DNA of 64,000 nucleotides from VBAS01 sp963773465 (GCA_963773465.1 CAVZBF010000002.1:1054001-1118000); one strand, 5' to 3'; shown: positions 17,635 to 26,949, numbered from the stretch's first letter. Numbers and translations are program-made. The notes: generated by a model from the letters alone, not told the origin.

Positions 17635-19084
17635 ATGAATAAAGAGGCCGGCGTTCAGCATACAACTCATCGCACAAAGATTGTTGCAACGGTGGGGCCT
17701 GCCTGTGATACGTATGAAAAACTGCTTGAACTTGTGAAAGCAGGTGTCAATGTTTTTCGATTAAATTTTTCTCACGGTTCTCATGAAGATAAAACAAAGA
17801 TCATTGAACATATCCGCAAGATAAATAAAACAGAACCTTACAATATTGCAATACTGGGCGATTTGCAGGGACCTAAACTAAGGGTAGGTGAAATTGAGAA
17901 CGGTGAGATCGAAATTGTTGAAGGCGACATCCTCACATTTACCAATGAAAAAGTAATTGGTACAAAAGAAAAGATCTATGTTTCCTATCCCAATTTTCAT
18001 AGCGATGTGAAGATCGGCAACATCATCATGATCGATGATGGCAAACTGGAAGTTACCGTGCTTAACATCGAAAAGAACAACGATGTAAAAGTGGTAGTAA
18101 CCCTGGGCGGAACGCTTTCTTCAAAAAAAGGGATCAACTTCCGGATACAAAGATCACATTGCCTGCATTGACAGAAAAAGACCTGATAGATCTTGATTTT
18201 ATCATTGAACAAAAATTGGATTGGGTGGCGCTTTCCTTTGTAAGAAATGTAAAAGACCTGATCATACTTCGCAACAAACTTGAAGAAAAGAAAAGTAAAA
18301 CAAAGATCATTGCCAAGATTGAAAAACCTGAGGCATTGAAAAATTCGTGACATCATTGTAGAATCCGACGGCATCATGATTGCCCGTGGCGACTTGGAGT
18401 TGAATTACCGGTCGAAAAAGTTCCATTGATCCAAAAACAAATCATTCGGAAATGTATCCATCGTGCAAAGCCTGTGATCGTTGCTACACAGATGATGGAA
18501 AGTATGATCGAAAGAACCAAACCAAACCGCAGTGAAATAACGGATGTGGCAAATGCTGTACTGGAAGGTGCGGATGCTGTAATGCTAAGCGGTGAAACAG
18601 CAACAGGCGCACACCCGACATTGGTAGTAGAAACGATGAGGAAGATCATTGAAGAAGTGGAACGAACTGATTATCCTTATAACCTGGAAGATGAACTGGC
18701 ACCGCAGCCACATTCACCTTCATTTTTAAGCGATGCTATCTGTTATAATGCATGCAAACTGGCAACAGATGTAAAGCAGAGGCATTGATCGGAATGACAC
18801 AAAGTGGTTATACAGCTTTTATGCTTAGCAGCTACCGGCCAAAAGCTCCCTTGTATATTTTTACAAAAGAAAGAACGCTGGTTAACCAGCTAAGTCTTAG
18901 CTGGGGCGTAAGAGCATTTTTTTATGATGAAGAAGAAAGTCTTGATGATATTATCTTCGACCAGATAGAAATATTGAAAGAAAGAGGATTTTTGAAAAGT
19001 GGCGATATGGTCGTAAGTACAGGAAGCACTCCTGTTCATCTTCATTTGCCAACCAATACGCTTAAGATCACGAAAGTGGATTAA
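17635..19084 (+). CDS. pyk: pyruvate kinase (several frameshifts)
   Basis: Homologous sequence runs over the full span: HRTKIVATVGPACDTYEKLL at the start, LNFSHGSHEDK, ILGDLQGPKLRVGEI, then after a lost T near 18138 LPALTEKDLIDLDF, KIEKPEAL, the substrate loop IARGDLGVELP, QMMESMI and the C-terminal domain SLSWGVRAFFYDEE. Frame breaks near 18138 (one T lost), 18345 (two bases lost), 18393 (one G lost from a run) and 18776 (one A lost from a run). Removing these gives one protein of about 480 residues. It makes pyruvate and ATP from PEP. Alternative in-frame start at 17599. All breaks are homopolymer-type, so an intact gene is expected. Confidence 0.9.
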
Positions 19085-19087
19085 TGA

Positions 19088-19166
19088 GTAGTTGAATTGT
19101 CAAATGGCTAAATTGTTAAATGGCTTAAGGAAGATAACAATTTGACAATTCAGCAATTTAACAACT
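19088..19166. terminator. large inverted repeat between convergent pyk and DUF1761 genes
   Basis: TGAATTGTCAAAT near 19093 and ATTTGACAATTCA near 19140 are perfectly complementary over 13 bases; AAATTGTTAAAT and its partner AATTTAACAA extend the similarity. Probably a bidirectional 3' end structure, though without a strong T run. Confidence 0.45.
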
Positions 19167-19174
19167 GATGTGAA

Positions 19175-19600
19175 TCATCTCCATAACACAAGAATGGTTG
19201 CAGCAACTACATGACCCACCACATGATAACCATTGCTGATCATGTAAAGGTTGGTTGGTTTTCTTTCATAAACATAATTAATGCTCACTGCTGTAGTGGC
19301 AAAAGCAAGACCCGTAAGCAATCCAAGCTTGATTCCATAAGTAAGTTCCTGCTCAAAATTGATCTTTACGATCAATGTCTCCAACCCGAAGCAAATAATA
19401 AGTATAAGCACAAATGTCGATACCATCATTCCGCCCATTCCTTTCCGCAGATCAGGATTATTCATATCAAGCTTCATAAGCTGTGCCCACCTGGTACCGA
19501 ATAATGCTTTTGAATACCATAAACCGCCAAGCACAAAATAAGCAACGGCGGCTACTAATACTGCTAACCAGTTTACATGTGAAAGAAATTCAGTATTCAT
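19175..19600 (-). CDS. DUF1761 family membrane protein
   Basis: 141 residues with four predicted membrane segments (about 10-30, 55-76, 88-108 and 120-140). The start NWLAVLVAAVAYFVLGGLWY, including the GxLWYS motif after helix 1, is the DUF1761 hallmark. Function of the family is unknown. It faces pyk convergently and is separated from the DUF1080 operon by that operon's terminator. Confidence 0.8.
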   Translation of the reverse strand: MNTEFLSHVNWLAVLVAAVAYFVLGGLWYSKALFGTRWAQLMKLDMNNPDLRKGMGGMMVSTFVLILIICFGLETLIVKINFEQELTYGIKLGLLTGLAFATTAVSINYVYERKPTNLYMISNGYHVVGHVVAATILVLWR

Positions 19601-19654
19601 AACAGTTTGTTTTGGTTAAGAAAAGCTATGCACAATAAATGAGATTTCAAAATC

Positions 19655-19692
19655 ACTATACAAACAAAAGCCTGCTGGTATACAGCAGGCTT
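19655..19692 (-). terminator. Rho-independent terminator of the Gfo/Idh-DUF1080 operon
   Basis: AAGCCTGCTG (19668-19677) and CAGCAGGCTT (19683-19692), ten pairs, loop GTATA; on the minus strand followed by TTTGTTTG. It lies just past the stop of the DUF1080 gene. Confidence 0.8.
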
Positions 19693-19713
19693 CATTTCAT
19701 TGATCTGTATCTT

Positions 19714-20469
19714 TTACAATTTCTTTATTGTGATATTCCGGTACCAAACTTTATTTCCATGATCCTGTAAACAGATTCTTCCTTTTTTAAAAGTTCCGAA
19801 GTCCGGCCATTGTTTGAATTTACTTGCGGCTATCATTTTTTTCCAGTTATCATCCCACATCGTAGTCGATACTACATTTTCTCCATTGAGCCAGAAATCC
19901 AATTTGCCATTCAATGACTTTATTTCAACCTGGTTCCATTCTAAAGCGGGTTTTACAGTTTCTTTACTGCAACTGATCAGGTCATACAGATCACCGGCCC
20001 GGTGTTTTACAATCTTTGCATCAGGATGACCATTATTATCGAGCACCTGCATTTCCGGTCCTGTATGATATGACCTGCTGTATTTACTTGTATCCTCATG
20101 CACATAAAACATGATACCACTATTTCCATTAGTATCAACTTTCCAGTCAAGCTTCAAATGAAAATTCTCAAATTCATCATCAGTCACTATGTCCTGGCCG
20201 AGAGTATCTTTTTTTAATGCCCCATCAAAATGAAGAGAATTGTCTGCTATGCCCCATGCATAACCAACGGAACTGGCACCGTAGGTGTGCCAACCTTTAG
20301 TCGATGTGCCATCAAATAATAATTGCCATCCGTCTTTTTGTTCATCGTCAGTTAACATGTTTTCTGAATTAGTTGCTGATTCACTTTTTGTTTCTTTCTT
20401 TTCTTCAGAAGAAGTATTGTTACATGCAATTACGGAAATTGCTGTTAAGCAATAAAAGAATGTTTTCAT
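19714..20469 (-). CDS. DUF1080 lipoprotein, 3-keto-disaccharide hydrolase-like
   Basis: 251 residues with a lipobox (ISVIAC, Cys16) and a Ser/Glu/Lys-rich linker. The domain starts DGWQLLFDGTSTKGWHTYG and runs through GNSGIMFYVHED, HTGPEMQVLDNNGHPDAK, GDLYDL and LQDHGNKVWYRNITIKKL, the full pattern of the 3-keto-disaccharide hydrolase family (PF06439). Family members split 3-keto-glycosides made by glycoside 3-dehydrogenases. It is the last gene of a four-gene operon, six bases after the cytochrome gene. Location is periplasmic or outer membrane. Substrate here is inferred from neighbours, not seen. Confidence 0.88.
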   Translation of the reverse strand: MKTFFYCLTAISVIACNNTSSEEKKETKSESATNSENMLTDDEQKDGWQLLFDGTSTKGWHTYGASSVGYAWGIADNSLHFDGALKKDTLGQDIVTDDEFENFHLKLDWKVDTNGNSGIMFYVHEDTSKYSRSYHTGPEMQVLDNNGHPDAKIVKHRAGDLYDLISCSKETVKPALEWNQVEIKSLNGKLDFWLNGENVVSTTMWDDNWKKMIAASKFKQWPDFGTFKKGRICLQDHGNKVWYRNITIKKL

Positions 20470-20475
20470 TACCTG

Positions 20476-20865
20476 TTATTTATTTTTTAATAAGAGAACA
20501 TATTGCGCCAACGTTTCGGCATCTTCCCGGGGCATACTTGAATGTGGTGCCATCGGCACGTTTCCCCAAACGCCGGAGCCGCCATCAATTATTTTTTGAG
20601 CAAGATATTGCACCGCAGTATCCATCCCCGCATATTTGTTGGCTACTTCTCGCCATGCGGGCCCAATATTTTTTTCATCAACCAAATGACAGGTTCTGCA
20701 ATCACTATTCGCAATAATTGTAATCGCTTTCTGGTAAACCGGATTACTGCTTAAATCATCCGCTTTTTGTTCTGTTGTAGTGGAAGTCTTTTCATCTTTC
20801 TTTTCACCGCCGCCGCATGCAGCTAATACCACAAGCGCAGCAGCCAATATGAATACTTTTTTCAT
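20476..20865 (-). CDS. c-type cytochrome lipoprotein (class I)
   Basis: 129 residues. Lipoprotein signal peptide MKKVFILAAALVVLAAC (Cys17), a charged linker with GGGEKKDEKTSTTTEQK, and one heme site CRTCH near residue 64 followed by LVDEKNIGPAWREVANKYAG. Distal Met candidates lie in VPMAPHSSMPRED. The length and the GPA motif fit a small monoheme electron carrier. Together with the GMC flavoenzymes downstream of the divergent promoter it is the likely electron acceptor, as LacB-type cytochromes are in glucoside 3-dehydrogenase systems. It is 36 bases after the TIM-barrel gene and six before DUF1080. Confidence 0.88.
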   Translation of the reverse strand: MKKVFILAAALVVLAACGGGEKKDEKTSTTTEQKADDLSSNPVYQKAITIIANSDCRTCHLVDEKNIGPAWREVANKYAGMDTAVQYLAQKIIDGGSGVWGNVPMAPHSSMPREDAETLAQYVLLLKNK

Positions 20866-20901
20866 GTCGTTGATTTTTTTAAAGGTTGGTAAAGGTATTT
20901 A

Positions 20902-21957
20902 TTATTCTATTCCTAAAACTTTTCGGTTGAATTTTTCATCAGTTGCCTGTCCCGCAAAATCATCAAATGCTTTTTCCGTGACACGAATAATATTCTTCTT
21001 AATAAAATGAGCTCCTTCCCTGGCGCCATCTTCAGGGTGTTTGATACAACATTCCCATTCCAGCACTGCCCAGCCGCTGTAATCATATTGTGTCAGCTTA
21101 CTAAAAATCGTTTTGAAATCAACTTGCCCATCTCCCAATGAACGGAACCGGCCTGCACGATCAACCCAGCCCTGGTAACCACTGTACACACCTTGTTTTC
21201 CGGTTGGATTAAATTCAGCATCTTTTACATGAAACATTTTTATGCGTTCATGATATATATCAATGTATGCTTTGTAATCGAGACATTGCAAAACAAAATG
21301 TGAAGGATCATACAACAGACAGGCTCTTTTATGATTATTCGTTTTTTCTAAAAACATTTCATAGGTAATTCCATCGTGCAGGTCTTCACCGGGATGAACT
21401 TCATAACAAACATCGACTCCGCATTCATCAAAGTGATTTAAGATAGGAAGCCAGCGATTGGCTAGTTCTTTAAATCCTGAATCAACCAAACCGGCAGGAC
21501 GCTGTGGCCATGGATAAAGAGTTGGCCATAACAATGCACCGCTAAATGTTGCATGCGCATCCAATCCTAAATTTTGCGAAGCCTTGCCTGCCCATTTCAA
21601 TTGCTGCACCGCCCATTCAGTTCTTGCCTTTGGATTTCCTTTTACATTATCAGGAGCAAAGCCATCAAACAGGTCATTATAAGCAGGATGCACTGCAATT
21701 AACTGGCCTTGCAAATGCGTAGATAATTCAGTGATCTCTACTCCCGCTTCATTCACTAATCCTTTCAATTCATCTGCATAGGTTTTGCTTTCTGCTGCTT
21801 TTTGCAGATCGATGCACCGGGGATCCCATGTAGGAATTTGTACTCCAACAAATCCAAGGGTTTTTGCCCATTGGCAAATTGTTTTCATATTATTGAATGG
21901 TGCTTTATCGCCCATGAACTGTGCAAGAAAAATCGCAGGGCCTTTTATTGTCTTCAT
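20902..21957 (-). CDS. sugar phosphate isomerase/epimerase (TIM barrel, AP endonuclease 2 family)
   Basis: 351 residues without a signal peptide, so cytoplasmic. It has the xylose isomerase-like TIM-barrel pattern with likely metal ligands in CYEVHPGEDLHDG (Glu), LLYDPSHFVLQ (Asp/His), MFHVKDAEF (His) and AVLEWECCI (Glu). FHVKDAEFNPTGKQGVYSGYQGW is common in the family next to Gfo/Idh oxidoreductases. It may act on a 3-keto sugar (hydratase or lyase type) or on inositol-like substrates. Encoded 36 bases after the dehydrogenase gene in the same operon. Confidence 0.85.
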   Translation of the reverse strand: MKTIKGPAIFLAQFMGDKAPFNNMKTICQWAKTLGFVGVQIPTWDPRCIDLQKAAESKTYADELKGLVNEAGVEITELSTHLQGQLIAVHPAYNDLFDGFAPDNVKGNPKARTEWAVQQLKWAGKASQNLGLDAHATFSGALLWPTLYPWPQRPAGLVDSGFKELANRWLPILNHFDECGVDVCYEVHPGEDLHDGITYEMFLEKTNNHKRACLLYDPSHFVLQCLDYKAYIDIYHERIKMFHVKDAEFNPTGKQGVYSGYQGWVDRAGRFRSLGDGQVDFKTIFSKLTQYDYSGWAVLEWECCIKHPEDGAREGAHFIKKNIIRVTEKAFDDFAGQATDEKFNRKVLGIE

Positions 21958-21959
21958 CT

Positions 21960-21999
21960 AAGAAATTATTAATTATTAATTATTCATTATTAATTATAC
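21960..21999. repeat. AT-only spacer repeat (TTAATAATTATTAA type)
   Basis: Repeated ATTATTAATT units fill the 36-base gap between two operon genes. The same class of sequence lies in the spacers at 28694, 29346, 31071, 32797 and 34530 of the GMC gene run. Confidence 0.6.
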
Positions 22000-23154
22000 T
22001 TTAAACTCGGTCCACTTCTGATCAGATTTTCCAGAAGCAACCACATTCTCAATAAAAGCCATTCCTCTTATCCCTTCATCTACGCCTGGAAAGTCAAGCC
22101 ATTCATCCTTGGGTTTTTCGCCATTCATCTTTGCACGAACTGTCAAAGAAAAATTCCGGTACAAATTTGCGAAGGCTTCAAGATATCCTTCAGGATGCCC
22201 GGCCGGTGTTCTTGAATTATGCGATGCATAAGAACTAACATAGCCTGTACCTGCACGATAAATTTCTGCTGGTTTATCAAGCCATTTAACTAATAAAGTA
22301 TTTGCATCTTCCTGTTTCCATTCCAATCCTCCTTTTTCACCATACACTCTTATCTTAATACAATTTTCTTCACCCGCTGCTATCTGTGTGGCCATCAGCA
22401 CACCTGTTGCACCGTTATCGAACTTCATAAACGTAGCTCCATCATCATCAAGCATTCTTCCATCTACAACAATATTCAGGTTAGCACACAAATGAGTAAC
22501 CTGCAAACCGGTGATATATTCTGCCATATTGAATGCATGTGTTCCGATATCACCCATCGCTCCTGCAATACCGCTTCGCTTAGGATCAGTACGCCATGAA
22601 GCTTGTGCATTGCCTTCACTTTCTTTTAATGTACTGAGCCACCCCTGCGGATACTCTGCATATACCTTTCTTATTTTACCAAGCATTCCATTCTTCAGCA
22701 TTTGCTTTGCTTGCTTTACCATTGGGAAGCCAGTATAGGTATGTGTAAGTAAAAGGGTCAATCCTGTTTGCGCCACCTTTTCTTTTAATTGCTTTGCCTG
22801 ATCCAACGAAAAAGTAATTGGCTTTTCGATCGCGACATGGAATCCTTTATCCAGAGCCATCATCGCGGGATCAAAGTGAACAAAGTTGGGAGTAACGATG
22901 CTGACAAAATCAATTCGTTTGTCTTTTGGCATTGCTGCTTCTTTTTCCAGCATTACTTTATAATCGGTATAAATGCGGGATTCATCAAGAAATAAACTTT
23001 TTCCCGAGTCAACCGCAATGTCGGGATTAATGCTTAATGCGCCGGCAACAAGTTCCACTTGTGCATCCATATTAAAAGCAAAGCGATGAATAGCGCCGAT
23101 GAAAGCATCTTTGCCACCACCGATCATTGCCATTCTGAGTTTCCTGTTTTCCAT
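21994..23154 (-). CDS. Gfo/Idh/MocA family NAD(P)-dependent oxidoreductase
   Basis: 386 residues. Rossmann nucleotide site MAMIGGGKDAFIGAIHRFA at the N-terminus (residues 9-27), the EKPITFSLDQAKQL motif with the catalytic Lys (about 110), and GDIGTHAFNMAEYITG with the catalytic Asp/His pair (about 205). No signal peptide, so cytoplasmic. Members in similar loci reduce 3-keto-glucose or oxidise inositols and amino sugars. It is the first gene of the four-gene minus operon whose promoter lies in 23155-23270. Confidence 0.9.
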   Translation of the reverse strand: MENRKLRMAMIGGGKDAFIGAIHRFAFNMDAQVELVAGALSINPDIAVDSGKSLFLDESRIYTDYKVMLEKEAAMPKDKRIDFVSIVTPNFVHFDPAMMALDKGFHVAIEKPITFSLDQAKQLKEKVAQTGLTLLLTHTYTGFPMVKQAKQMLKNGMLGKIRKVYAEYPQGWLSTLKESEGNAQASWRTDPKRSGIAGAMGDIGTHAFNMAEYITGLQVTHLCANLNIVVDGRMLDDDGATFMKFDNGATGVLMATQIAAGEENCIKIRVYGEKGGLEWKQEDANTLLVKWLDKPAEIYRAGTGYVSSYASHNSRTPAGHPEGYLEAFANLYRNFSLTVRAKMNGEKPKDEWLDFPGVDEGIRGMAFIENVVASGKSDQKWTEFKV

Positions 23155-23270
23155 ATTTCAAACAGTTGTTTGTGGTTTGATATAAAATAAATTAGTGAAC
23201 AGTGAAGGTAAATGTGTTTTTAAAAATAGTACATTTAGCCTTTCCAAAATCTTTTTATAAAACAAACGAT
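23155..23270. promoter_or_regulatory. divergent promoter region of the sugar-oxidation locus
   Basis: 116 bases separate the minus-strand operon from the plus-strand MFS gene. It contains the palindrome CAAACAGTTGTTTG at 23159-23172, five bases before the dehydrogenase start, and AT-rich tracts. No exact TAnnTTTG promoter box was found in either direction. Co-regulation of the two operons is likely from layout. Confidence 0.5.
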
Positions 23271-24497
23271 ATGCAAGCCGTAAACAAAAGCCAACTATTC
23301 CTGGCAAGCAGAATTGCACTTATAGTCACCGCTATTACTTTCGCCTACCGTGCGGCGCTTGAAGGAACATGGAGCACTGAGTTTAATCTTACCAAAGAAC
23401 AATTAGGCTGGATATTTAGTCCTGCATTCTGGGGATTTACACTGGCGATGATCTTTGGCGGACCACTTTGCGATATTCTTGGAATGAAAAAATTAGTGGG
23501 CCTTGCATTTATCGGGCATGTTTCCGGCATCATCATTTATCTCCTGGCAAAAGACGCTACTATGCTTTTTATCGGCACCGTTTGTATCGGCATTGGAAAC
23601 GGTATGGTTGAAGCTGCCTGCAACCCGCTTGTAGTTTCTCTATATCCGGATAATAAAACAACGATGCTCAATAAATTTCATGTGTGGTTTCCGGGAGGAA
23701 TTGTAATCGGAGGTCTTATCTCCTATTTATTACTTGAACAGTTACATCTTGACTGGAGAATTATGGTGGCTATTCTTTTTTTACCGGCCGTTATATATGG
23801 TTGGATGTTTTTGAAACTCGATTTCCCTAAAACTGAAAGAGTGGAAAGGGGTATCAGCACCAGGGAAATGTTTATGAGCTGCCTGAACCCATTATACATA
23901 GTTATGATCATATGCATGTTCATGACGGCAGCAACCGAATTAGGCACGGGTACATGGATCAGTGCACTACTTAGTGGCGCCGGCGTATCCGGTATATTAA
24001 TATTGGTGTTTATAAATGGTATCATGGCGATAGGACGTTCTTTTGCAGGGCCAATCGTTCACCGGCTTAATCCAAACGGAATGCTGATCTTCTCCTCTTT
24101 ATTTGCTGCAATTGGTTTGTTCCTTTTAAGTAAAACCAGTGGCTATGCTGCTTTTGGTGCTGCCGCAGTATTTGCAGCAGGAATTTGTTTCTTCTGGCCC
24201 ACTATGCTGGGATTTGTTTCCGAATATTTACCCAAGACCGGTGCATTAGGATTGTCACTAATGGGTGGTGCAGGAATGTTCTCCGTCTCTTTGATACTCC
24301 CCGTAATGGGTGGATGGTTTGATAAAGCAAAAGATGTTGCGGTTGTAGCCGGTAATGATGTTGCAAAAGCAGAGGCAGTGGCGGGTACGGATACATTAAT
24401 GAAAGTTGCGATAATGCCAGTCATACTCCTGGTCATTTTTACAATCATCTATTTTGTTAGAAAAAATAAGCCCACTCAACAATTAGCACATTCCTAA
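23271..24497 (+). CDS. MFS transporter, sugar porter-like
   Basis: About 408 residues from ATG 23271 (MQAVNKSQLFLASRIALI); the frame is open upstream to 23202 but that part does not look like a transporter start. Twelve hydrophobic helices can be traced, with GGPLCDILGMKK in loop 2-3 (the MFS signature position) and WFPGGIVIGGLISYLLL and CFFWPTMLGFVSEYLPKTG later. It is followed by another permease gene only two bases on, so they are translationally linked. Likely imports the oxidised or cleaved sugar of the locus; exact substrate unknown. Confidence 0.85.
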   Translation: MQAVNKSQLFLASRIALIVTAITFAYRAALEGTWSTEFNLTKEQLGWIFSPAFWGFTLAMIFGGPLCDILGMKKLVGLAFIGHVSGIIIYLLAKDATMLFIGTVCIGIGNGMVEAACNPLVVSLYPDNKTTMLNKFHVWFPGGIVIGGLISYLLLEQLHLDWRIMVAILFLPAVIYGWMFLKLDFPKTERVERGISTREMFMSCLNPLYIVMIICMFMTAATELGTGTWISALLSGAGVSGILILVFINGIMAIGRSFAGPIVHRLNPNGMLIFSSLFAAIGLFLLSKTSGYAAFGAAAVFAAGICFFWPTMLGFVSEYLPKTGALGLSLMGGAGMFSVSLILPVMGGWFDKAKDVAVVAGNDVAKAEAVAGTDTLMKVAIMPVILLVIFTIIYFVRKNKPTQQLAHS

Positions 24498-24499
24498 AC

Positions 24500-25708
24500 A
24501 TGAAATCAACTACCCGTTTCCAGCTTTCGCTTATGATGTTTCTCCAGTTTTTTATTTGGGGAGCATGGTATGTAACGATGGGCACTTATCTGGATAAAGT
24601 ATTAGGTGCAACCGGTGTGCAAGTCGGCGCAGCGTACAGTGCAATGGCGATCGCAACAATTTTTTCACCCATTTTTGTCGGCATGATTGCCGACAGATTT
24701 TTTCCTGCCCAAAAAGTTTTAGGTGTATTGCATATAGTGGGAGCTTTATTGTTGTATTATCTTACAAAGGTTGACAACCCGTCTTTCTTTTACTGGATAG
24801 TGTTATTATATTCTTTAATGTATGCGCCGACTTTGGCCCTGGCAAATTCAGTGGCATTCCGGCAAATGAATGATCCGGCAAAAGAGTTTCCCTCTATACG
24901 TTTTTTAGGAACCATTGGCTGGATAGCTGTCGGCTGGATGATCGATAAAGTTTTTAAACTGCAAACAGAACAACTGGCCCAGACATTTATGATTGCCGCT
25001 GTTGCTTCCGCTATTTTGGGATTATTAAGTTTTACCTTGCCCGACACTCCGCCAAAGGCCAAAGGAACTAAAACTACTTTTGCAAAAGTGCTTGGCGCCG
25101 ATGCATTCGTTTTATTTAAAGACAGATCTTTCACGGTTTTTTTAATAGCATCGATACTTATTTGCATACCGCTTTCATTTTATTATAGCTTCACTAACCT
25201 CTTTCTAACTGAAGCGGGAATGAAGAATGTAACGAGCAGCATGACGCTTGGCCAATTTTCAGAAGCGTTGTTCATTTTATTAATTCCATTTTTCTTTCGG
25301 CGGTTGGGAGTAAAATGGATGATCGCAATTGGAATGATCGCATGGGCAGTTCGTTTTCTCTTGTTTAGTTATGGTGATGCAGCCGCAAATCTCTGGATGT
25401 TATTTGCCGGGATAATTCTGCACGGTGTTTGCTTTGATTTCTTCTTTGTAACGGGGCAAATCTACACCGATAGCAAAGCAGATATAAAAATTCAAAGTTC
25501 GGCTCAGGGTCTTATCACGATGGCTACTTATGGCGTTGGCATGTGGATCGGTACTTTATTATCAGGTTATGTGAAAGATTATTATACAGTTGACAAAATT
25601 GTGACATGGAAAAGCGTCTGGCTTGTGCCGGCGGGTATTGCTGTTGCTGTGTTGCTTTTCTTTTTAGTGTTGTTTAATGAAAAAAGAAAAACATTGAAAC
25701 CAGCGTGA
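24500..25708 (+). CDS. MFS permease, nucleoside:H+ symporter (NupG/XapB) family
   Basis: 402 residues, twelve predicted helices. The start RFQLSLMMFLQFFIWGAWYVTMGTYL and FVGMIADRFFPAQKVL match the NUP family (PF03825), as do SIRFLGTIGWIAVGW and FFFVTGQIYTDSKA. In E. coli this family imports nucleosides, but in Bacteroidota it commonly sits beside sugar oxidation and isomerase genes, so a glycoside-derived substrate is equally possible. It overlaps neither neighbour; two bases separate it from the MFS gene and 38 from the isomerase-like gene. Confidence 0.88.
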   Translation: MKSTTRFQLSLMMFLQFFIWGAWYVTMGTYLDKVLGATGVQVGAAYSAMAIATIFSPIFVGMIADRFFPAQKVLGVLHIVGALLLYYLTKVDNPSFFYWIVLLYSLMYAPTLALANSVAFRQMNDPAKEFPSIRFLGTIGWIAVGWMIDKVFKLQTEQLAQTFMIAAVASAILGLLSFTLPDTPPKAKGTKTTFAKVLGADAFVLFKDRSFTVFLIASILICIPLSFYYSFTNLFLTEAGMKNVTSSMTLGQFSEALFILLIPFFFRRLGVKWMIAIGMIAWAVRFLLFSYGDAAANLWMLFAGIILHGVCFDFFFVTGQIYTDSKADIKIQSSAQGLITMATYGVGMWIGTLLSGYVKDYYTVDKIVTWKSVWLVPAGIAVAVLLFFLVLFNEKRKTLKPA

Positions 25709-25746
25709 ATATATAATGTTTGTAACTTTAGAAACCGCTTACTAAT

Positions 25747-26643
25747 ATGAAAAACACAAACCGGCGTGATGTGCTGAAAAAAATGGCTGCTGGAACTGTG
25801 GCTGCAGCTACTGCTCCTTTTATAAGTTCGTTCGCTGCTGAAGAAACAAATTCAAATAAATTGAAATTGAAAGGCAATATCAATCATTCCGTTTGCCAGT
25901 GGACATACAATTATATTTCGCTGGAAGAACTTTGTGTGGAAGTAAAAAAAATCGGGTTCGGTGCTATTGACCTCATCGCTCCGAAAGATTGGCCGGTACT
26001 GAAGAAACATGGATTGTATTCTTCCATGTGTTATATCGCCGGTAAAGTAAGTCTTACCGAAGGGTGGAACAACAAAACTTTTCATCCGCAACTTATCAAA
26101 GACTTTAGCGAAACAATTCCATTAGTAAAGGAAGCAGGATATAAGAATCTTATTTGCTTTAGCGGCAACCGCAAAGGCATGGATGATGAAACCGGATTAA
26201 ATAATTGTGCGGAAGGCTTGAAACAGATCATTGGTCTTGCAGAAAAGAATGACGTCATCATCCAAATGGAATTGTTGAACAGCAAGGTGAATCATAAAGA
26301 TTATATGTGTGATAAAACGCCATGGGGTGTAGAATTGTGTAAACGGATTGGCTCGTCAAATTTCAAATTGCTTTACGATATCTATCACATGCAGATCGAT
26401 GAAGGAGATGTGATCAGAACCATCCAGGATAATCACCAGTATATCGGGCATTATCATACGGCTGGTGTGCCGGGCCGTCATGAAATAAATGAAAGCCAGG
26501 AATTGTATTACCCGGCAATAATGGACGCAATTGTAAAAACAGGTTTCAAAGGTTATGTAGCACAGGAATTCATACCGACAGGCACAACGAATGAAGATAA
26601 AATTGCAGCGTTGAAAGATGCGGTGAGAAGATGTGATGTGTGA
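25747..26643 (+). CDS. Tat-exported TIM-barrel protein, hydroxypyruvate isomerase-like
   Basis: 298 residues. Twin-arginine signal MKNTNRRDVLKKMAAGTV with Ala-rich core, cleaved near SSFAAEE. The mature part, HSVCQWTYNYISLEELCVEVKKIGF, is a xylose-isomerase-like TIM barrel close to the hydroxypyruvate isomerase group. Likely metal ligands sit in IIQMELLNSK (Glu), LLYDIYHMQIDEGD (Asp/His), IGHYHTAGVPGRHE (His) and GYVAQEFIPTG (Glu). Periplasmic location sets it apart from the cytoplasmic isomerase of the operon at 20902. It may cleave or isomerise a keto-sugar released outside. Confidence 0.87.
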   Translation: MKNTNRRDVLKKMAAGTVAAATAPFISSFAAEETNSNKLKLKGNINHSVCQWTYNYISLEELCVEVKKIGFGAIDLIAPKDWPVLKKHGLYSSMCYIAGKVSLTEGWNNKTFHPQLIKDFSETIPLVKEAGYKNLICFSGNRKGMDDETGLNNCAEGLKQIIGLAEKNDVIIQMELLNSKVNHKDYMCDKTPWGVELCKRIGSSNFKLLYDIYHMQIDEGDVIRTIQDNHQYIGHYHTAGVPGRHEINESQELYYPAIMDAIVKTGFKGYVAQEFIPTGTTNEDKIAALKDAVRRCDV

Positions 26644-26679
26644 GGCCTCCTCTAACTCCCCCAACGGGGGAGGATTGTC
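26644..26679. repeat. dispersed C/G-rich repeat, copy 2
   Basis: AACTCCCCCAACGGGGGAGG core hairpin directly after the stop of the Tat-type gene; possibly doubles as a terminator, but no T run follows. Confidence 0.5.
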
Positions 26680-26799
26680 AAGCACACAATGGCCAGCTTA
26701 TTTGAAATGTGAAATAAAATTGGAAGGTTTGATAAATGCAGAATAGAAATTCTTTGATGATGTGGTAGAACAAGAAGTGGATTAAGGTGAAGGTGATCC

Positions 26800-26836
26800 G
26801 CTCCTTTCCTATTGGGGAAGGAGTTGGAGGATGGGG
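26800..26836. repeat. dispersed C/G-rich repeat, copy 3 (degenerate)
   Basis: CTCCTTTCCTATTGGGGAAG followed by GAGTTGGAGGATGGGGCC: CTCCTTTCC pairs with GGGGAAGGAG. Confidence 0.5.
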
Positions 26837-26841
26837 CCGAC

Positions 26842-26899
26842 GAATAGAATTACTGTAGTACAAGAGTGCGACGCAACGGAAGTTTAATAGTAGCAATTA
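26842..26899 (+). repeat. dispersed repeat (GTGCGACGCAAC family), copy 2
   Basis: AATAGAATTACTGTAGTACA continues as AGAGTGCGACGCAACGGAAG and TTTAATAGTAGCAATTAAG. This is the most complete copy in the window. Confidence 0.6.
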
Positions 26900-26949
26900 A
26901 GTTGATAACATAAAATAAAAAATCAAATTAAAAACTACCCCGAAAAGTT

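Noticed and set aside
17635..19084. Programmed frameshifting in pyruvate kinase
   Set aside because: Four shifts of both one and two bases at sites without slippery heptamers or conserved structure; the same pattern hits rpoC and nagB. Sequencing error is simpler.
24500..25708. Nucleoside uptake and salvage role for the NUP-family permease
   Set aside because: No nucleoside phosphorylase, hydrolase or kinase genes nearby; the context is sugar oxidation. Kept only as an alternative.
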